Positions 44,702-54,414 of a DNA stretch of 64,000 nt are shown here, piece by piece. The stretch comes from Candidatus Melainabacteria bacterium (lineage in GTDB: Bacteria; Cyanobacteriota; Vampirovibrionia; Obscuribacterales; Obscuribacteraceae), in assembly GCA_003963305.1 (NCBI GenBank), contig RXJR01000005.1:62001-126000 (forward strand), read 5' to 3'. The translations under genes were made by a program, and so were the position numbers. The notes beneath the pieces were generated by a model. That model saw nothing but the letters and a program-made list of their open reading frames with translations, was not told the DNA's origin and searched no databases. The stretch's first letter is position 1; each line of letters begins with the position of its first letter.

Positions 44702-46054
44702 CTAAAGCTTTCCGCGCAAAGCCCAGGGATTTGCCGTAACGATTTCAACGTCGACAAGCTGACCGATCATTGATGCGTCGCCATCGAAATTGACGATTTT
44801 GTTTGTACGAGTGCGCCCCATCAATCGTTCAGGGTGTCTATCGCTGCGACCTTCTACGAGAATCTCTTCGCGTCTGCCCACATAACCCTTATTGATCTTG
44901 TGAGCGACTTCGCTGACAACAGAATTCATAAAGCGAAGCCGTTCAAATTTCTCCGCATCCGGTAGCTGTCCATCCCAATCCGCAGCAGGAGTATGCGGGC
45001 GCGGCGAGTAGGCAGCCGTATTGACTGCGTCGAATCGCAACTCCTCAATCAAATTTATAGAGTTCATGAATTCTTGCTCGGTCTCGCCGGGAAATCCAAC
45101 GATGATATCTGAGGTGATGGCAGCATCAGGCATCTTGCTGCGTATTTGCTCAATCACGCGTTTGTAGAAATCGACGGTGTACCCCCTGGCCATGCGGCGC
45201 AAAATGCGATTGTCGCCAGACTGAATGGGGAGATGGAAATATTCGCACGCACTTTCAACATTCTTGACGGCATCGATATCTTCCACTTTCAAATCGCGCG
45301 GATGCCCGGTCAGAAAGCGAATGCGCTTGATCTGTTCCATGGTGCCGATTCGTTCAATCAGATGCCCCAGATGCAGCTTCGGTTCAAGATCATGACCGTA
45401 AGCCGTAACGTTCTGTCCAAGCAAAGTCACTTCTTTATAGCCGCCCTGAGCAAGTGCATTCACTTCCTCAACGATGGCGTCTGCCGAGCGACTCTTTTCG
45501 CGTCCGCGCACAAACGGAACGATGCAATAAGTACAGTTGTAATCACAACCATAAATCACGGAAACCCAGGCGCTGACATCGCTCTGACGAATGACCGGCA
45601 CTTCCGGCAAATCTTCAGGCAGTTCCTGAAACACCTCACAAACAGATTCACTGTCGGACTGCGCTTTTAAAACCAGATCGGGCAGGCGATGCAAATTATG
45701 CGTCCCGAAGACCACATCAACATAAGGAACACGTTTAAGCAGCTTAGCGCCTTCGTCTTGAGCAACGCAGCCGCCCACCGCAATCATTGAACCCGGTCTT
45801 TTGTCTTTGATCTTCTTCCAGGCGCCCAGGTAGCTGAACACTTTATCTTCGGCGTTCTCGCGAATAGCGCAGGTGTTCAAAATCATCAGGTCGGCTTGCT
45901 TAATGTCATCAATCTGCGCGTAACCGATGTCATCCAGAAGACCCAACATATGCTCAGAGTCGGATTTATTCATCTGACAGCCAAAGGTTTCGATATAGAC
46001 GGTCTTTCTGGCAGTCGCCTTTTCAGGCGGCGCAGCAATGTATGTAGCGCTCAA
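44702..46054 (-). CDS. miaB: tRNA-2-methylthio-N6-dimethylallyladenosine synthase
   Basis: A 450-residue radical-SAM methylthiotransferase that adds the 2-methylthio group to i6A37 of tRNA. The N-terminal UPF0004 domain begins YIETFGCQMNKSDSEHMLG. The radical SAM cluster motif is GCDYNCTYCIVPFVRGREKS. The C-terminal TRAM domain ends in VNFDGDASMIGQLVDVEIV. All three cluster cysteines are visible. The start is TTG 46054, with GGAG eight bases upstream. Confidence 0.96.
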   Translation of the reverse strand: MSATYIAAPPEKATARKTVYIETFGCQMNKSDSEHMLGLLDDIGYAQIDDIKQADLMILNTCAIRENAEDKVFSYLGAWKKIKDKRPGSMIAVGGCVAQDEGAKLLKRVPYVDVVFGTHNLHRLPDLVLKAQSDSESVCEVFQELPEDLPEVPVIRQSDVSAWVSVIYGCDYNCTYCIVPFVRGREKSRSADAIVEEVNALAQGGYKEVTLLGQNVTAYGHDLEPKLHLGHLIERIGTMEQIKRIRFLTGHPRDLKVEDIDAVKNVESACEYFHLPIQSGDNRILRRMARGYTVDFYKRVIEQIRSKMPDAAITSDIIVGFPGETEQEFMNSINLIEELRFDAVNTAAYSPRPHTPAADWDGQLPDAEKFERLRFMNSVVSEVAHKINKGYVGRREEILVEGRSDRHPERLMGRTRTNKIVNFDGDASMIGQLVDVEIVTANPWALRGKL

Positions 46055-46193
46055 TTACTTCGCTCCGACAATTTCAACTCGGCAATTTCAACCGGCAAGA
46101 GGCGCGATTTCCGCCTCAACCGAGAACTATCAAAGGCAGCAAGCTGCCCGACCTATCAGCATACTATACGCCCGGCGATGTGTATCAGCGCGA

Positions 46194-46406
46194 CTAGTTG
46201 TAATTTACGGGTCTTCTCAGCTCTTCAAATTCCCGCACGCGAGCCAGGAAAGTGTCGTATGAACTGCGGATCCACTGCAATTTTTCATCGTGCAGTTCGG
46301 GCGCGACAAGGTTCTCGTACCGTCTTGGAAAAACTACAAAATGATCGCCGTTGCGATCTGTCTCAATCGTCAAATCTAGATTTCTGACTGGGTTTTGTAC
46401 CGGCAT
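46194..46406 (-). CDS. Small hypothetical protein, 70 aa
   Basis: ATG 46406 has a GGTGA-type weak ribosome binding site. The product has an N-terminal beta-like part (LDLTIETDRNGDHFVVFPRR) and a C-terminal charged helix (EKLQWIRSSYDTFLARVREF). There is no signal peptide or metal motif. The composition looks coding and no other gene covers it, but I know no family. It lies 140 bases upstream of miaB on the same strand and could be in the same transcript. Confidence 0.55.
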   Translation of the reverse strand: MPVQNPVRNLDLTIETDRNGDHFVVFPRRYENLVAPELHDEKLQWIRSSYDTFLARVREFEELRRPVNYN

Positions 46407-46624
46407 CTTGTCACCACTGCTGTATTTGAGGACTTGGCAATTTATCCTAGGTTACCCTTGTAATCTGAGAATGGCCATAAGTTTTCATTCATTTTAAAAC
46501 GGACGAGCTGGAGCCAAACTCTTGACAACACGAATTAATACTGACTGACAGCAACTGAACGCAACCTACTGTGCACCATATCTGATACCGGGAGCGAAAT
46601 TCGATTGCTCGAAAAGCAGCGATT

Positions 46625-47749
46625 TCACAGCGTTCCGTGAATCCAAATGTCGCCTGCGAGCATTTCGGTTGTGACAGACTTCAACTGCCAGGCATCCGCT
46701 AAGGACACACTGCTATCCAATTGCAATGCAGAAATAGCTTCTCTGTCACCAAGAAATTTTGTCGCCACAACCCAATAGACTTCATCGACCAGGCCTGCTT
46801 GCATGAGGCTTCCAGCCAGTTTGCCACCACCTTCGCAAAGAACCGAATTGACTCCTTGTTCAGCTAAAAACTGCAAAGCAGAATTTATATTAACGTTGGC
46901 ATTTGTAGCGGGCAAAACTACAAGTTCAACCGCTTGCGGATATGTCGAAGATAGAGAGTGCATCGATTCTTGCAAGGTCAGCAAAAAAGTACGGGCGCCG
47001 GTTTCGACCGTGCAAAAACGAGAATCAGGCTTGAGCTCGAGACGCGAATCGATAGCCACTCTGACAGGATTACGAGCACCTGGAATATCGCGCACAGTCA
47101 ACTCGGGGTCGTCTAACTTAAGAGTATTGCCGCCTATTAATACGGCATCGAATTTGTTTCTCAACTGATGCACTTTCTTGCGTGACTCCGCATTGGTCAC
47201 CCAGCGACTGCTGCCTGTGCGATCGGCAATGCGACCATCCAGAGTCAATGCCATTTTCAGACACACCCAGGGACGATTTTTGGTTATGCGACTGATAAAG
47301 CCGCGATTCAGCCACTCTGCTTCTTTCTGCAAAACGCCCACTGTAACGTCGATTCCGGCTTGTCTGATTTGGGCAAGACCTTGCCCTGCCACCTTGGGAT
47401 TGGGGTCGACCATGGCGGCAACTACTCGCTTGACACCGCTTTCGGTGACAGACTGACTACAAGGAGGTGTTTTGCCGAAGTGACAGCAAGGCTCCAGTGA
47501 GACATAAAGAGTGCCTTCTTTAGCCCGTTCGCCCGCCTCCTCGAAAGCATAAACTTCAGCATGAGGAGTGCCCGATTTTTTGTGAAAGCCTCGACCAACA
47601 ATTTCACCGTGCGCGTCCACAACCAGAGCGCCGACCATGGGGTTGGGATGCGTGCGTCCCTCGGCTTGCTGAGCCAGATCCAAACAAATCTGCATGAACG
47701 ACTGATCTCGTTCAACTAAGCGTGGATCGTCACTCACCGGTCTGCTCAC
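46625..47749 (-). CDS. ribD: Bifunctional riboflavin biosynthesis deaminase/reductase RibD
   Basis: A 374-residue enzyme catalysing two steps of riboflavin synthesis. The N-terminal deaminase domain carries the zinc motifs HAEVYAFEEA and PCCHFGKTPPC. The C-terminal reductase domain begins near residue 150 (RPWVCLKMALTLDGRIADRT) and includes CEGGGKLAGSLMQAGLVDE. Both halves look intact. It starts at GTG 47749, whose G is also the last base of the pfkA stop codon (TAGTG), so translation is coupled to pfkA. No other riboflavin gene is in the window. Confidence 0.95.
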   Translation of the reverse strand: MSRPVSDDPRLVERDQSFMQICLDLAQQAEGRTHPNPMVGALVVDAHGEIVGRGFHKKSGTPHAEVYAFEEAGERAKEGTLYVSLEPCCHFGKTPPCSQSVTESGVKRVVAAMVDPNPKVAGQGLAQIRQAGIDVTVGVLQKEAEWLNRGFISRITKNRPWVCLKMALTLDGRIADRTGSSRWVTNAESRKKVHQLRNKFDAVLIGGNTLKLDDPELTVRDIPGARNPVRVAIDSRLELKPDSRFCTVETGARTFLLTLQESMHSLSSTYPQAVELVVLPATNANVNINSALQFLAEQGVNSVLCEGGGKLAGSLMQAGLVDEVYWVVATKFLGDREAISALQLDSSVSLADAWQLKSVTTEMLAGDIWIHGTL

Positions 47750-48780
47750 TAACCGAAAAAGACGGAGGCGACTTTATACAGTTCCATGTCTAAAGTTTTC
47801 ATCGACTCTGTCGCGTCTGACAGAGGAACATCGACGATGCGATTATTTTGCAATGCCACCATTCTTCCGAATTTTTTCTCGGTGACAAGGTCTACGGCCG
47901 CTACACCGAACCGGGTGGCTAACACTCTGTCATAAGCAGTCGGCGAGCCGCCACGCTGGATATGTCCAAGCACCATCGCTCTTGTCTCGAATCCCGTTTC
48001 GTTTTCAATCAGCTTTGCCAATCGATCGCCTATGCCGCCAAGCCTCTGAGGAATCTCAGGATCGATATCTTCGGCTCCGGGCGTACCGTTATCACCTTCC
48101 AGCTTAGCGCCCTCAGCGACCACGATAATGGAGTGATCCTTGCCGCGGGCGTGACGCTTTTTGATCGCTTCGGTGATGTCGTGCAGCGCAATAATTTTCT
48201 CAGGAACCAAAATGAAGTCTGCACCACCAGCGATACCACCATAACAGGCGATCCAGCCGGCATTGCGTCCCATCACTTCACAAACGAGTACCCTGTTATG
48301 AGACTCAGCCGTTGTGTGCAGCCGGTCCAGCGCATCGGCGACAATGTTTACGGCAGTATCGAAACCAAACGTGAAGTCTGTGGCGCTCAAGTCATTGTCA
48401 ATTGTTTTGGGAATGCAGACAACGTTGAGTTTGTGCTCGTTGAACATTCTCAAAGCGACCTGGCAAGTCTCGAGACCACCGACGACTATCAGTCCGTCCA
48501 GATTGTTCTTTTTCATCGACTCCATAATCAGCTCAGGACCGCGGTCGAGAGTAAAGGGGTCGATGCGAGAAGTTCGCAAAATCGTACCGCCACGCTGAAT
48601 TAATCCATCCGTCGACTTGAGCGTCAGGGGCATGACCATGTTCTGCATCGGTCCGCGCCACCCTTCCAGATATCCGACCACTTCACCGTTGTGCTCTTTC
48701 ATGCCGTGCCGCACTACAGCTCGGATGACAGCGTTCAATCCAGGACAGTCACCGCCTCCCGTGAGTATTCCCATTCTCAT
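47749..48780 (-). CDS. pfkA: 6-phosphofructokinase, atypical substrate motif
   Basis: A 343-residue phosphofructokinase starting at ATG 48780 (a GTG at 48822 would add 14 residues). Seen: GGGDCPGLNAVIRAVV at the N-terminus, PKTIDNDLSATDFTFGFDTA for the active site, MGRNAGWIACYGG and GHIQRGGSPTAYDR. The donor-site loop, GGDGS in ATP enzymes, reads GGLETC here, and the later GTIDND is KTIDND. Lys at this place is typical of PPi-dependent or mixed-specificity enzymes. The phosphoryl donor is therefore uncertain. It is coupled to ribD downstream. Confidence 0.92.
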   Translation of the reverse strand: MRMGILTGGGDCPGLNAVIRAVVRHGMKEHNGEVVGYLEGWRGPMQNMVMPLTLKSTDGLIQRGGTILRTSRIDPFTLDRGPELIMESMKKNNLDGLIVVGGLETCQVALRMFNEHKLNVVCIPKTIDNDLSATDFTFGFDTAVNIVADALDRLHTTAESHNRVLVCEVMGRNAGWIACYGGIAGGADFILVPEKIIALHDITEAIKKRHARGKDHSIIVVAEGAKLEGDNGTPGAEDIDPEIPQRLGGIGDRLAKLIENETGFETRAMVLGHIQRGGSPTAYDRVLATRFGVAAVDLVTEKKFGRMVALQNNRIVDVPLSDATESMKTLDMELYKVASVFFG

Positions 48781-48840
48781 TGTGTCTGCATCTCCTAGAT
48801 CTCCCGGCTCAACTGGAGCCACACCGTTCGTACCTGATCA

Positions 48841-48868
48841 GCATCTCGACGGCAAGAAGCCAAGATGC
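48841..48868 (-). other. Hairpin in the pfkA leader
   Basis: GCATCT and AGATGC enclose an inner GGC-AAGAA-GCC stem. The structure lies 60-90 bases before the pfkA start and would form in its mRNA. It has no T-run. No known riboswitch matches. Confidence 0.35.
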
Positions 48869-48936
48869 TCTGCGACTCGGGATATAAGTATATGGCGGAT
48901 CCTGGCTTGAACTAGGGCTCTGTGACGTAAAGCTTT

Positions 48937-48965
48937 TTGACATGTTCTTTCATCTACTAAATTAA
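48937..48965 (+). promoter_or_regulatory. Candidate promoter of sucCD
   Basis: A perfect TTGACA (48937-48942) is followed after 17 bases by AATTAA, or after 15 by TAAATT. The -10 is poor, so only the -35 supports the call. The predicted leader would be about 140 bases. Confidence 0.28.
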
Positions 48966-49111
48966 AGCTTCCAAAATATCGCCGGATGCGCGCAGATGTT
49001 CATCTACTCTTATGAGATGACATGGCTGTGCACAGTGCGCGGCCAGGCGGGACAGAGCGCCCGCGGTCGCGAATTGGACGTGCGAATGCAGAACGTCGGG
49101 AGGACTGGACA

Positions 49112-50245
49112 TTGAACTTATATGAGTACGAAGCAAAGCGAATTTTCCAAGACCACGGAATTGCGGTTCCACCTTCGGTTCGCATTACCAAGCCGGAAGA
49201 GCTGAGAAAAGTTCATCTCGGATTTCCGCTTACACTCAAGTGTCAGGTGCTCTCTGGCGGCAGAGGCAAGGCAGGCGGCATTAAGTTCCCCAAAGACCTG
49301 AAAGAAGGCGAAGCCATCGCCAAAGACCTGCTCGCCATGACCATCGGCGGCTCGAAAACAGAAAGTCTGCTGGTTGAACCGAGACTGAGCATTGCCCGCG
49401 AACTCTACATGGCTGTCGTCCTCGACCGCGCCGCCGGCTGCCCGATTTTCATCGCCAGCGCCGACGGCGGTGTTGAAATCGAATCGTCGCACAATGTAGT
49501 GACGATGCCGATTCCTTATCCATTCCACTCATTCGTCGGCAGAGAGCTAGCGCAAAAGCTCGGACTGTCCGGCAGCTTGCTCACCAAAGTGGCCGACGTC
49601 GCCAACAAGCTTTACAAACTCTTTGAAAGCAAAGACCTCGACCTGGCAGAAATCAATCCGCTCGTGATCACAGAAGGCGAAGATGTAATCGCTCTGGACG
49701 GAAAAATTACTGTCAACGACGACTCAATCGGTCGCCAAAAATACTTTGACGGTTGGCAAGAAAAGCACCTCAGCGATCTGAGCCACCTCGAACAACGCGC
49801 CAAACTGGCTGACTTGAACCTCGTCGAGCTGGAAGGCAACATCGGTATTCTCTGCAACGGCGCCGGCTTGACAATGGCCACCATGGATATGGTCAAGGCA
49901 TTTGGCGGCGAGCCTGGAAACTTCCTCGACGTCGGCGGCGGCGGCGACCAGAAAAAGACCCTGACGGCGCTCGAAATCGTCAATGAAAATCCAAAAGTCG
50001 AAGTTATCTTATTGAACATTTTGGGCGGTATCACCGCTTGCGACGAAGTCGCCGGAGCACTTGTCGAATTCATGAGCAAGCATCCAGAGCGAACAATGAT
50101 TGTCAGGCTGCGCGGAAATAATCAGGAGAAAGCAGAGCAGATACTGGCCAAGTCAGGTCTGAAACTCTATCCGGATCTGGAAGATGCCGTCAAAGAAGCA
50201 GTCGCCAAGTCGAAAGTCAAACAGCCAGTCGGCGCCAAAGCGTAA
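49112..50245 (+). CDS. sucC: Succinyl-CoA synthetase beta subunit
   Basis: A 377-residue ATP-grasp subunit of succinyl-CoA synthetase. The start is TTG 49112: GGAGG lies eight bases upstream and the protein then begins with the family's (M)[22 protein letters not shown]-frame start at 49022 would add 30 atypical residues. Visible: [20 protein letters not shown] (ATP grasp), the nucleotide-binding [20 protein letters not shown] and the CoA-side [18 protein letters not shown], with [19 protein letters not shown]. The enzyme converts succinyl-CoA to succinate with nucleotide triphosphate formation. sucD follows 11 bases later. Confidence 0.95.
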   Translation: MNLYEYEAKRIFQDHGIAVPPSVRITKPEELRKVHLGFPLTLKCQVLSGGRGKAGGIKFPKDLKEGEAIAKDLLAMTIGGSKTESLLVEPRLSIARELYMAVVLDRAAGCPIFIASADGGVEIESSHNVVTMPIPYPFHSFVGRELAQKLGLSGSLLTKVADVANKLYKLFESKDLDLAEINPLVITEGEDVIALDGKITVNDDSIGRQKYFDGWQEKHLSDLSHLEQRAKLADLNLVELEGNIGILCNGAGLTMATMDMVKAFGGEPGNFLDVGGGGDQKKTLTALEIVNENPKVEVILLNILGGITACDEVAGALVEFMSKHPERTMIVRLRGNNQEKAEQILAKSGLKLYPDLEDAVKEAVAKSKVKQPVGAKA

Positions 50246-50256
50246 GGAGAAACACT

Positions 50257-51138
50257 GTGATTCTGGTAAATAAAGATACGAAAGTGATCGTACAGGGCGC
50301 TACCGGCAAAATGGGCTCAGCGCATACGAAAAGAATGATCGATTACGGCACGAAGATTGTCGGCGGTGTGACACCCGGTCGCGGCGGCAGCGAAATTCAC
50401 GGACTACCTGTGTTTGACACAGTTGCCGAAGCAGTACAAAAAACTGGTGCAACCTGCTCCGTTATTTTCGTTCCACCTTATCTGGCGTTAGATGCAGGTT
50501 ACGAAGCACTGAACGCCGGCGTCTCATTGCTCGTGCTCATCACTGAAGGTATACCGCCACAAGATACAGCCAAACTCGTTGCTGCAGTGAAAGCCAAAGG
50601 GGCAAAATTAATCGGACCGAACTGCCCTGGAATCATCACACCAGGAGAGAGTTTGATTGGCATTTTGCCAGGCTCTATCTTCAAATCAGGACCAATCGGA
50701 ATGGTCAGCAAGAGCGGTACTCTGACCTACGAAATCGGACTGGCTCTGACTGATGCAGGACAGGGTCAATCAACCTGCGTCGGTATCGGCGGCGACCCGG
50801 TCAAAGGCCTGGACTACCCCGAAGTGCTGCAAATGTTCGAAAACGATCCTCAGACTGAAGTAATCGTTTTGATTGGTGAAATCGGCGGCAACGCTGAAGA
50901 AGAAGCGGCAGTGTTCATCAAAAAGAACATCAAGAAACCTGTGATTGCGTATATCGCCGGACAGACCGCACCTCCAGGAAAGAGAATGGGTCACGCTGGT
51001 GCAATCGTATCTGGTGGCAAAGGAACAGCTCAATCGAAGATTGAGGCTTTCGAAGCTGCAGGCGTTAAGGTCGCTAAGACACCAAATGAAGTGGCACAAA
51101 AAGTGGGCGAAGCACGCAAAACGCTGACGCGCGCTTAA
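50257..51138 (+). CDS. sucD: Succinyl-CoA synthetase alpha subunit
   Basis: A 293-residue subunit with the CoA-binding N-terminal domain ([20 protein letters not shown]) and the active-site phosphohistidine in [40 protein letters not shown] is the other family motif. It starts at GTG 50257 with AAGGAG seven bases upstream. Together with SucC it forms the TCA-cycle enzyme making ATP or GTP from succinyl-CoA. A strong intrinsic terminator ends the operon. Confidence 0.96.
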   Translation: MILVNKDTKVIVQGATGKMGSAHTKRMIDYGTKIVGGVTPGRGGSEIHGLPVFDTVAEAVQKTGATCSVIFVPPYLALDAGYEALNAGVSLLVLITEGIPPQDTAKLVAAVKAKGAKLIGPNCPGIITPGESLIGILPGSIFKSGPIGMVSKSGTLTYEIGLALTDAGQGQSTCVGIGGDPVKGLDYPEVLQMFENDPQTEVIVLIGEIGGNAEEEAAVFIKKNIKKPVIAYIAGQTAPPGKRMGHAGAIVSGGKGTAQSKIEAFEAAGVKVAKTPNEVAQKVGEARKTLTRA

Positions 51139-51186
51139 CAACCAGATCGCTGCTTGAAGCGGTACGGGAAAACCAAAAATCAAGAG

Positions 51187-51216
51187 AAAGCGTGCAGGTT
51201 GGCTGCACGCTTTTTC
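51187..51216 (+). terminator. Intrinsic terminator of sucCD
   Basis: AAAGCGTGCAG (51187-51197), a GTTGG loop, then CTGCACGCTTT (51203-51213) with the T-run completed by TTC. It is 49 bases after the sucD stop. This is the clearest rho-independent terminator in the window. Confidence 0.9.
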
Positions 51217-51420
51217 AATGGCAGCGGTTTGCCTGCTTGTCTGCCGGGGGCGCCCTATTGCCGGATCGTTTTTCATTAAAGACCTAAAAAAGGTCCATTT
51301 TTACGATAGACTGAGTTTGGCGGTCCAGATGAAAGGTCGTCCAGCCACCCGGTCGGTAAGAAAAAAAATGCCGTCCGCCGCTTAAGAACTCGCGGATACC
51401 ATGGAATTCAGGAAACAGTA

Positions 51421-52356
51421 ATGACTGACGCAGCACCCAGCCTGACCAGCACTCCGGTAGACAAACCCAAACGAGCTCTGGTGCTGCCCGGTGGCGGCGG
51501 ACGCGGAGCCTTCCAGGTCGGCGTCGCCAAGGCATTACTCGAAAAGGGAATCACGTTTGATTTCGCATACGGTACGAGCATAGGTGGAATCAACGCCACA
51601 CTGATTGCACAGGGTGCGATCAAGAGACTGGAAGAACTCTGGAGTTCTATTCGGGCCAGAGACATTTTCCATTTGCCATCGGCCGGGTTGATTGGTCGAC
51701 TGGTGTTGGGACACAAACTTGGTTTGCTCGACACATCCCCACTGGAAGAGATTCTGCGTCGCGAAATCAACTTGCAAAAGCTGAAAGCAAGCAGCACGAA
51801 AGTTGGACTATGCACCACAGACTTATGCAGTCTTGAGACCCGTCTGATCAGCATCGACGAGATTATGTCGACGAACGAACTAATAGATATTTTGATGGCG
51901 ACATCAGCAATTCCTATGGCGTTCCCGCCCAGGCACATTCACGGCAGCGGGCTGTGGGTAGACGGCGGGCTGGTGCGCAACACGCCGATGGAAACTGCTA
52001 TCCACATGGGTGCAGACGAAATCTTTATGGTGCTCTTGCATCCAGAAAAGATCAATGTCTGCCCGACCAATATGTTTGAGGTTCTGGTGCGTTGCCTCGA
52101 TATCGTGCTGGATGCATCAGCACGACGCGAAATTCAATCAGCCGAACTATACAACCGATTGATTGCTGCAGGCTCAATAGAATCGCAAGGACGCAAGAAC
52201 GTCAACATCCGTGTGTTTCAACCGCGCCGTGCCGTCAATACGACCCTGCTGGAGATTGATCCGGAAAGATCTCGCAAACTCATGAAGCAAGGCTACGAAG
52301 AGGCACTCGAACAGCTCGCCGACTACCCTTCTGAAACGCCTGCCAGAGCTTGTTAA
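51421..52356 (+). CDS. Patatin-like phospholipase
   Basis: A 311-residue patatin-family acyl hydrolase with a Ser-Asp dyad. Visible are the oxyanion loop LPGGGGRGAFQVGVAKAL, the nucleophile GTSIGGINA and the catalytic Asp in VDGGLVRNTP. The family deacylates phospholipids or other lipids. There is no signal peptide, so it acts in the cytoplasm or at the inner face of the membrane. The ATG at 51421 has AGGAAA upstream. It converges with the flavin reductase gene, with one base between the stop codons. Confidence 0.92.
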   Translation: MTDAAPSLTSTPVDKPKRALVLPGGGGRGAFQVGVAKALLEKGITFDFAYGTSIGGINATLIAQGAIKRLEELWSSIRARDIFHLPSAGLIGRLVLGHKLGLLDTSPLEEILRREINLQKLKASSTKVGLCTTDLCSLETRLISIDEIMSTNELIDILMATSAIPMAFPPRHIHGSGLWVDGGLVRNTPMETAIHMGADEIFMVLLHPEKINVCPTNMFEVLVRCLDIVLDASARREIQSAELYNRLIAAGSIESQGRKNVNIRVFQPRRAVNTTLLEIDPERSRKLMKQGYEEALEQLADYPSETPARAC

Positions 52357-52357
52357 A

Positions 52358-52855
52358 TCAGTACTGAAAACCGTTTTTGCGAAGATGCACCATGGCCTCG
52401 TCTTCAATGTTGAGACCGGCACCATCTACGATCTCACCGATGACAAGGCTGTGATCACCCGCCGCCACCAGATCGTGAACCTGGCACGCCATATAAGCAA
52501 TTGCGTCTGGAAAAACAGCAGCAGCAGCTCTTTCCATGTCGACAGAGAGCCCCTCGAATCTGTTCAGACCTTCGGTGTGCGGTCTGGCAAAGCTTTTGAA
52601 AATGTCCATATTCTTCTTGGACAGAACATTCACCACAAATGGTGCTCCTTTCTTCAGTGTCTGAAGAACAGGTCGATCATTTTTTACAGCCAGAGAGAGC
52701 ATGGGTGGCTCAAAACCAGCCTGAGCAATCCACGTAGTCAACATACCATCGGGAACACCGTCATGCTTGACAGTGACGACGTAGACACCACTGGCGATGC
52801 GACCAATGGCCCGGCCTATACTTTCTCTCTTCTCATCTGTTGCCGCTGCAGTCAT
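52358..52855 (-). CDS. Flavin reductase-like FMN-binding protein
   Basis: The start is ATG 52855 with GGAGG four bases upstream, 19 codons inside the longest frame. The 165-residue protein belongs to the flavin reductase (DIM6/NTAB) family: GRIASGVYVVTVKHDGVPDGMLTTWIAQA at the N-terminus, the FMN-binding block FEPPMLSLAVKNDRPVLQTL and the late ADHSLVIGEI-like GDHSLVIGEIVDGAG. The family reduces flavins with NAD(P)H or binds FMN in the split-barrel fold. It is the last gene after yvcK on this strand, 69 bases away, and is probably at the end of the def operon. Confidence 0.88.
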   Translation of the reverse strand: MTAAATDEKRESIGRAIGRIASGVYVVTVKHDGVPDGMLTTWIAQAGFEPPMLSLAVKNDRPVLQTLKKGAPFVVNVLSKKNMDIFKSFARPHTEGLNRFEGLSVDMERAAAAVFPDAIAYMACQVHDLVAAGDHSLVIGEIVDGAGLNIEDEAMVHLRKNGFQY

Positions 52856-52924
52856 TATTCCTCCACTTGAATTTAAATCTACACTGTGCGTGACGCTCAG
52901 CAGGTCATGCATGAACTTAAAAGC

Positions 52925-54412
52925 TTACTGCGGCTTCTTCTCGGACGACGTAGAAGTAGGTGTCAACAAAACTGCATCGCTACTTCTGCCGTTAGACGGT
53001 CTCAGCTCCACTTTCTGATTTGCCGATGACGACTGCTGAGTGGTTGTTGAATTTTCCGGTCTCCGCACTAAGCTAGTTTTTTTTTCAATGGGACGGCGCC
53101 TGCCTTTGCGCCGGAACCACAACATTATTACCCGAGCCAGTTTGTTTGGATCGTGATGACCGCTCAAAGTCGAACTGAGAACGGCACGGCGCACAGGCAC
53201 AACTGCCAGCTTACGCAGGCGGTCCGGGTCGTAACGCACGGGCACCGAGGCACCATGATGTTCATCACTGTTGCTCACAGTCGGGATCTCGTCATTAACG
53301 AGGACGGCGTTTATATAACGATATCCAGATTGCGGAGGTGCACCGGCATGCTTGAGCAGGGCTTCGACATGATCGGCGACAGAGTAGTTTGTGGTCTCAC
53401 CCTGTTGCGTCATAACGTTGCAGACGTAGATTTTTCTCGCTTGCGAATCACGCACAGCTTCCGGAATACCCCGAATCAAAAAATTTGGGATGACCGATGT
53501 GTAGAGACTGCCCGGACCGAGGACAATCAACTCCGCTCCGAGAATTGCCTCAATCGCCTCAGGCGTCGCTTCCGGGCTCTCCGGCTCGCATCTGACGCGC
53601 AGAATCTTTCCATTTGCAGCCGGAATGCGAGACTCACCACGAATTTGCTGACCGTCTGCCATGTCGGCGACAAGCGTCATGTTGCTCAATGTCGAGGGCA
53701 ATACCTGGCCGCAACTGTTCAAAACGCGGCTTGCAACCCTGACTGCCTCCAACATATCGCCCTTAGTGATCTGACTCAATGCAGTCAGAAAGAGATTTCC
53801 GAAGCTATGCCCTTCCAGACCTTCCCCCGCTTCAAACCTGTATCGAAACAGTTCTGTAACTAATTTTTCTTCGTCTGCCAGCGCAGTAATACAGTTACGA
53901 ATATCGCCCGGAGGCAGAACACCAAGTTCTTCACGCAGTCTGCCCGAACTGCCCCCGTCATCACCGACGGTGACTATGGCGGTGATGTTGTTGGTGAAGG
54001 CTTTCAAACCTTTAAGCAGGTTAGCCAACCCGGTGCCGCCGCCGATCACAACCACACGAGGTCCGCTGGCCAGATGCCGCCTTCTGAACAGAACGTCTGG
54101 TATCGATTCTCTGTCGTCCGGCAAGTAAGCACCGAGCACAGACTGCGTCATCTTAGTGATCGCCCAGAACAAGAAGAGTCCGCCTGCGACAATCGCGATC
54201 ACACCTGAAATACGGTACGGCAAAACCTTTGTCACATATTTGAAGACGTCTTCGACAAAGTTGACTGAATTGAAAATCGGGTGATACCCAAGCAGCAGAG
54301 CAACACCAAAAATAATGATGCCGATGCCGAAGACGATGAAGACAATCCATCGTTTCAAGCCAGGAAGCAAGAGAGCCTTGATGCGACGTTCCAGAGGGGT
54401 CTTCTTAGCCAT
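52925..54412 (-). CDS. yvcK: Gluconeogenesis factor YvcK (CofD-like), membrane-anchored form
   Basis: A 495-residue protein. The CofD-like domain (~115-430) is clear: RVVVIGGGTGLANLLKGLKA, AIVTVGDDGGSSGRLREELG and PPGDIRNCITALADEE. YvcK binds UDP-GlcNAc and is needed for growth on gluconeogenic carbon and for cell-wall homeostasis in Bacillus. Unlike Bacillus YvcK this form has two N-terminal membrane helices (VFIVFGIGIIIFGVALLLGY and SGVIAIVAGGLFLFWAI). A Ser/Gln-rich tail of about 60 residues ends it. It starts two bases after the stop codon of the RapZ-C-like gene. Confidence 0.93.
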   Translation of the reverse strand: MAKKTPLERRIKALLLPGLKRWIVFIVFGIGIIIFGVALLLGYHPIFNSVNFVEDVFKYVTKVLPYRISGVIAIVAGGLFLFWAITKMTQSVLGAYLPDDRESIPDVLFRRRHLASGPRVVVIGGGTGLANLLKGLKAFTNNITAIVTVGDDGGSSGRLREELGVLPPGDIRNCITALADEEKLVTELFRYRFEAGEGLEGHSFGNLFLTALSQITKGDMLEAVRVASRVLNSCGQVLPSTLSNMTLVADMADGQQIRGESRIPAANGKILRVRCEPESPEATPEAIEAILGAELIVLGPGSLYTSVIPNFLIRGIPEAVRDSQARKIYVCNVMTQQGETTNYSVADHVEALLKHAGAPPQSGYRYINAVLVNDEIPTVSNSDEHHGASVPVRYDPDRLRKLAVVPVRRAVLSSTLSGHHDPNKLARVIMLWFRRKGRRRPIEKKTSLVRRPENSTTTQQSSSANQKVELRPSNGRSSDAVLLTPTSTSSEKKPQ

Positions 54413-54414
54413 AA

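Larger units (their letters stand above)
48781..49111. other. Gene-free stretch between pfkA and sucC
   Basis: This 331-base region carries the promoters of both operons. It contains the pfkA leader hairpin (48841-48868) and a candidate sucCD promoter (48937-48965). The 90 bases before the sucC TTG start are an open frame but contain no ribosome binding site for an earlier start, so I leave them non-coding. Confidence 0.6.

Noticed and set aside
47962-48603. A 213-codon plus-strand frame opposite pfkA.
   Set aside because: Antisense shadow of a clear phosphofructokinase gene.
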